Assembly (NCBI GenBank): GCA_013696785.1
Contig: JACCXW010000131.1
Coordinates: forward strand, 1 to 5,157
Direction of reading: 5' to 3'
From: Geodermatophilaceae bacterium
Lineage (GTDB): Bacteria; Actinomycetota; Actinomycetes; Mycobacteriales; Geodermatophilaceae
DNA length: 5,157 nt
The position numbers and the translations under genes were made by a program. The notes under the pieces were generated by a model, which did no database searches, was not told the origin of the DNA, and saw nothing but the letters and a program-made list of their open reading frames with translations. Below, in pieces: positions 5,086 through 5,157 of the stretch. The number at the start of each line of letters is the position of its first letter. Position 1 is the stretch's first letter.

Positions 5086-5157
5086 TGGCTGAGCTGGCCG
5101 AAGGCACCAAGGACGCGGAGTTCGAGGATTTCCGGTCGCTGTTGTTCGGTGTCGCGT
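5085..5157 (+). CDS. Probable ECF RNA polymerase sigma factor, SigJ/ECF41-like (3' partial)
   Basis: Only 24 codons are in the window. After a short variable N-terminus (MAELAEGTKDAE), the segment FEDFRSLLFGVA matches the start of sigma region 2 in ECF factors of the SigJ/ECF41 type, which commonly begin FEExRPLLFGIAYRxLG. The ATG at 5085 shares its first base with the TGA of the oxidoreductase, and GAGG (5076-5079) lies 5 nt upstream, so translation is probably coupled. ECF41 sigma factors are known for carrying a C-terminal SnoaL-like domain instead of a classical anti-sigma factor and for sitting next to carboxymuconolactone decarboxylase, oxidoreductase or epimerase genes; an oxidoreductase partner fits. 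Region 2.4, region 4 and any SnoaL domain lie outside, so the subgroup is inference. Confidence 0.65.
   Translation, partial: MAELAEGTKDAEFEDFRSLLFGVA

Noticed and set aside
1..5157. tRNA, rRNA, CRISPR, insertion sequence, attachment site or riboswitch.
   Set aside because: Nothing supporting any of these was seen; the window is almost fully coding, with only 10 and 66 nt between non-overlapping genes.

Overview
The window comes from a high-GC actinomycete. Evidence: strong G/C bias at third codon positions, GTG starts on three of the four genes whose starts are visible, an actinobacterial-type E2 acyltransferase followed by a TIGR01777-type epimerase (the same pair and order as dlaT-Rv2216 in Mycobacterium tuberculosis), a membrane-anchored Ser/Thr kinase and an ECF-type sigma factor. 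The genus cannot be fixed from sequence alone; the kinase style suggests a Frankia/Geodermatophilus/Nakamurella-like or pseudonocardial lineage, but that is inference.

Layout. (1) 1-1346, + strand: 3' part of the dihydrolipoamide acyltransferase (E2) gene, entering at the end of a lipoyl domain. It has a long acidic, repeat-built linker, a peripheral subunit-binding domain and the full catalytic domain. (2) 1357-2259, +: TIGR01777/DUF1731 NAD(P)-binding epimerase, 10 nt after E2 and probably co-transcribed with it. (3) 2251-3774, - strand: transmembrane Ser/Thr protein kinase of an atypical HAD/DLG type with an extracytoplasmic domain that looks NTF2-like. Its 3' end overlaps the epimerase gene tail-to-tail by 9 nt. 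(4) 3775-3840: compact divergent promoter region with a -10-like hexamer 6-7 nt from each GTG, a central dyad and a perfect DnaA-box 9-mer. (5) 3841-5085, +: FAD-dependent oxidoreductase of the amine oxidase/phytoene desaturase superfamily. (6) 5085-5157, +: first 24 codons of a probable ECF (SigJ/ECF41-like) sigma factor, overlapping the oxidoreductase stop by 1 nt.

How the genes may work together. The left pair is 2-oxoacid dehydrogenase metabolism plus a conserved but uncharacterised companion epimerase. The right block looks like a separate regulatory module: a sensor-type kinase divergent from an oxidoreductase-sigma factor operon, both driven from one 66-bp region. The joint function of kinase, oxidoreductase and sigma factor is not known from the sequence. 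The items most worth a second look are the divergent control region (dyad plus DnaA box), the non-canonical kinase motifs, and a near-perfect 27-bp palindrome inside the oxidoreductase gene about 200 nt before the sigma factor start.
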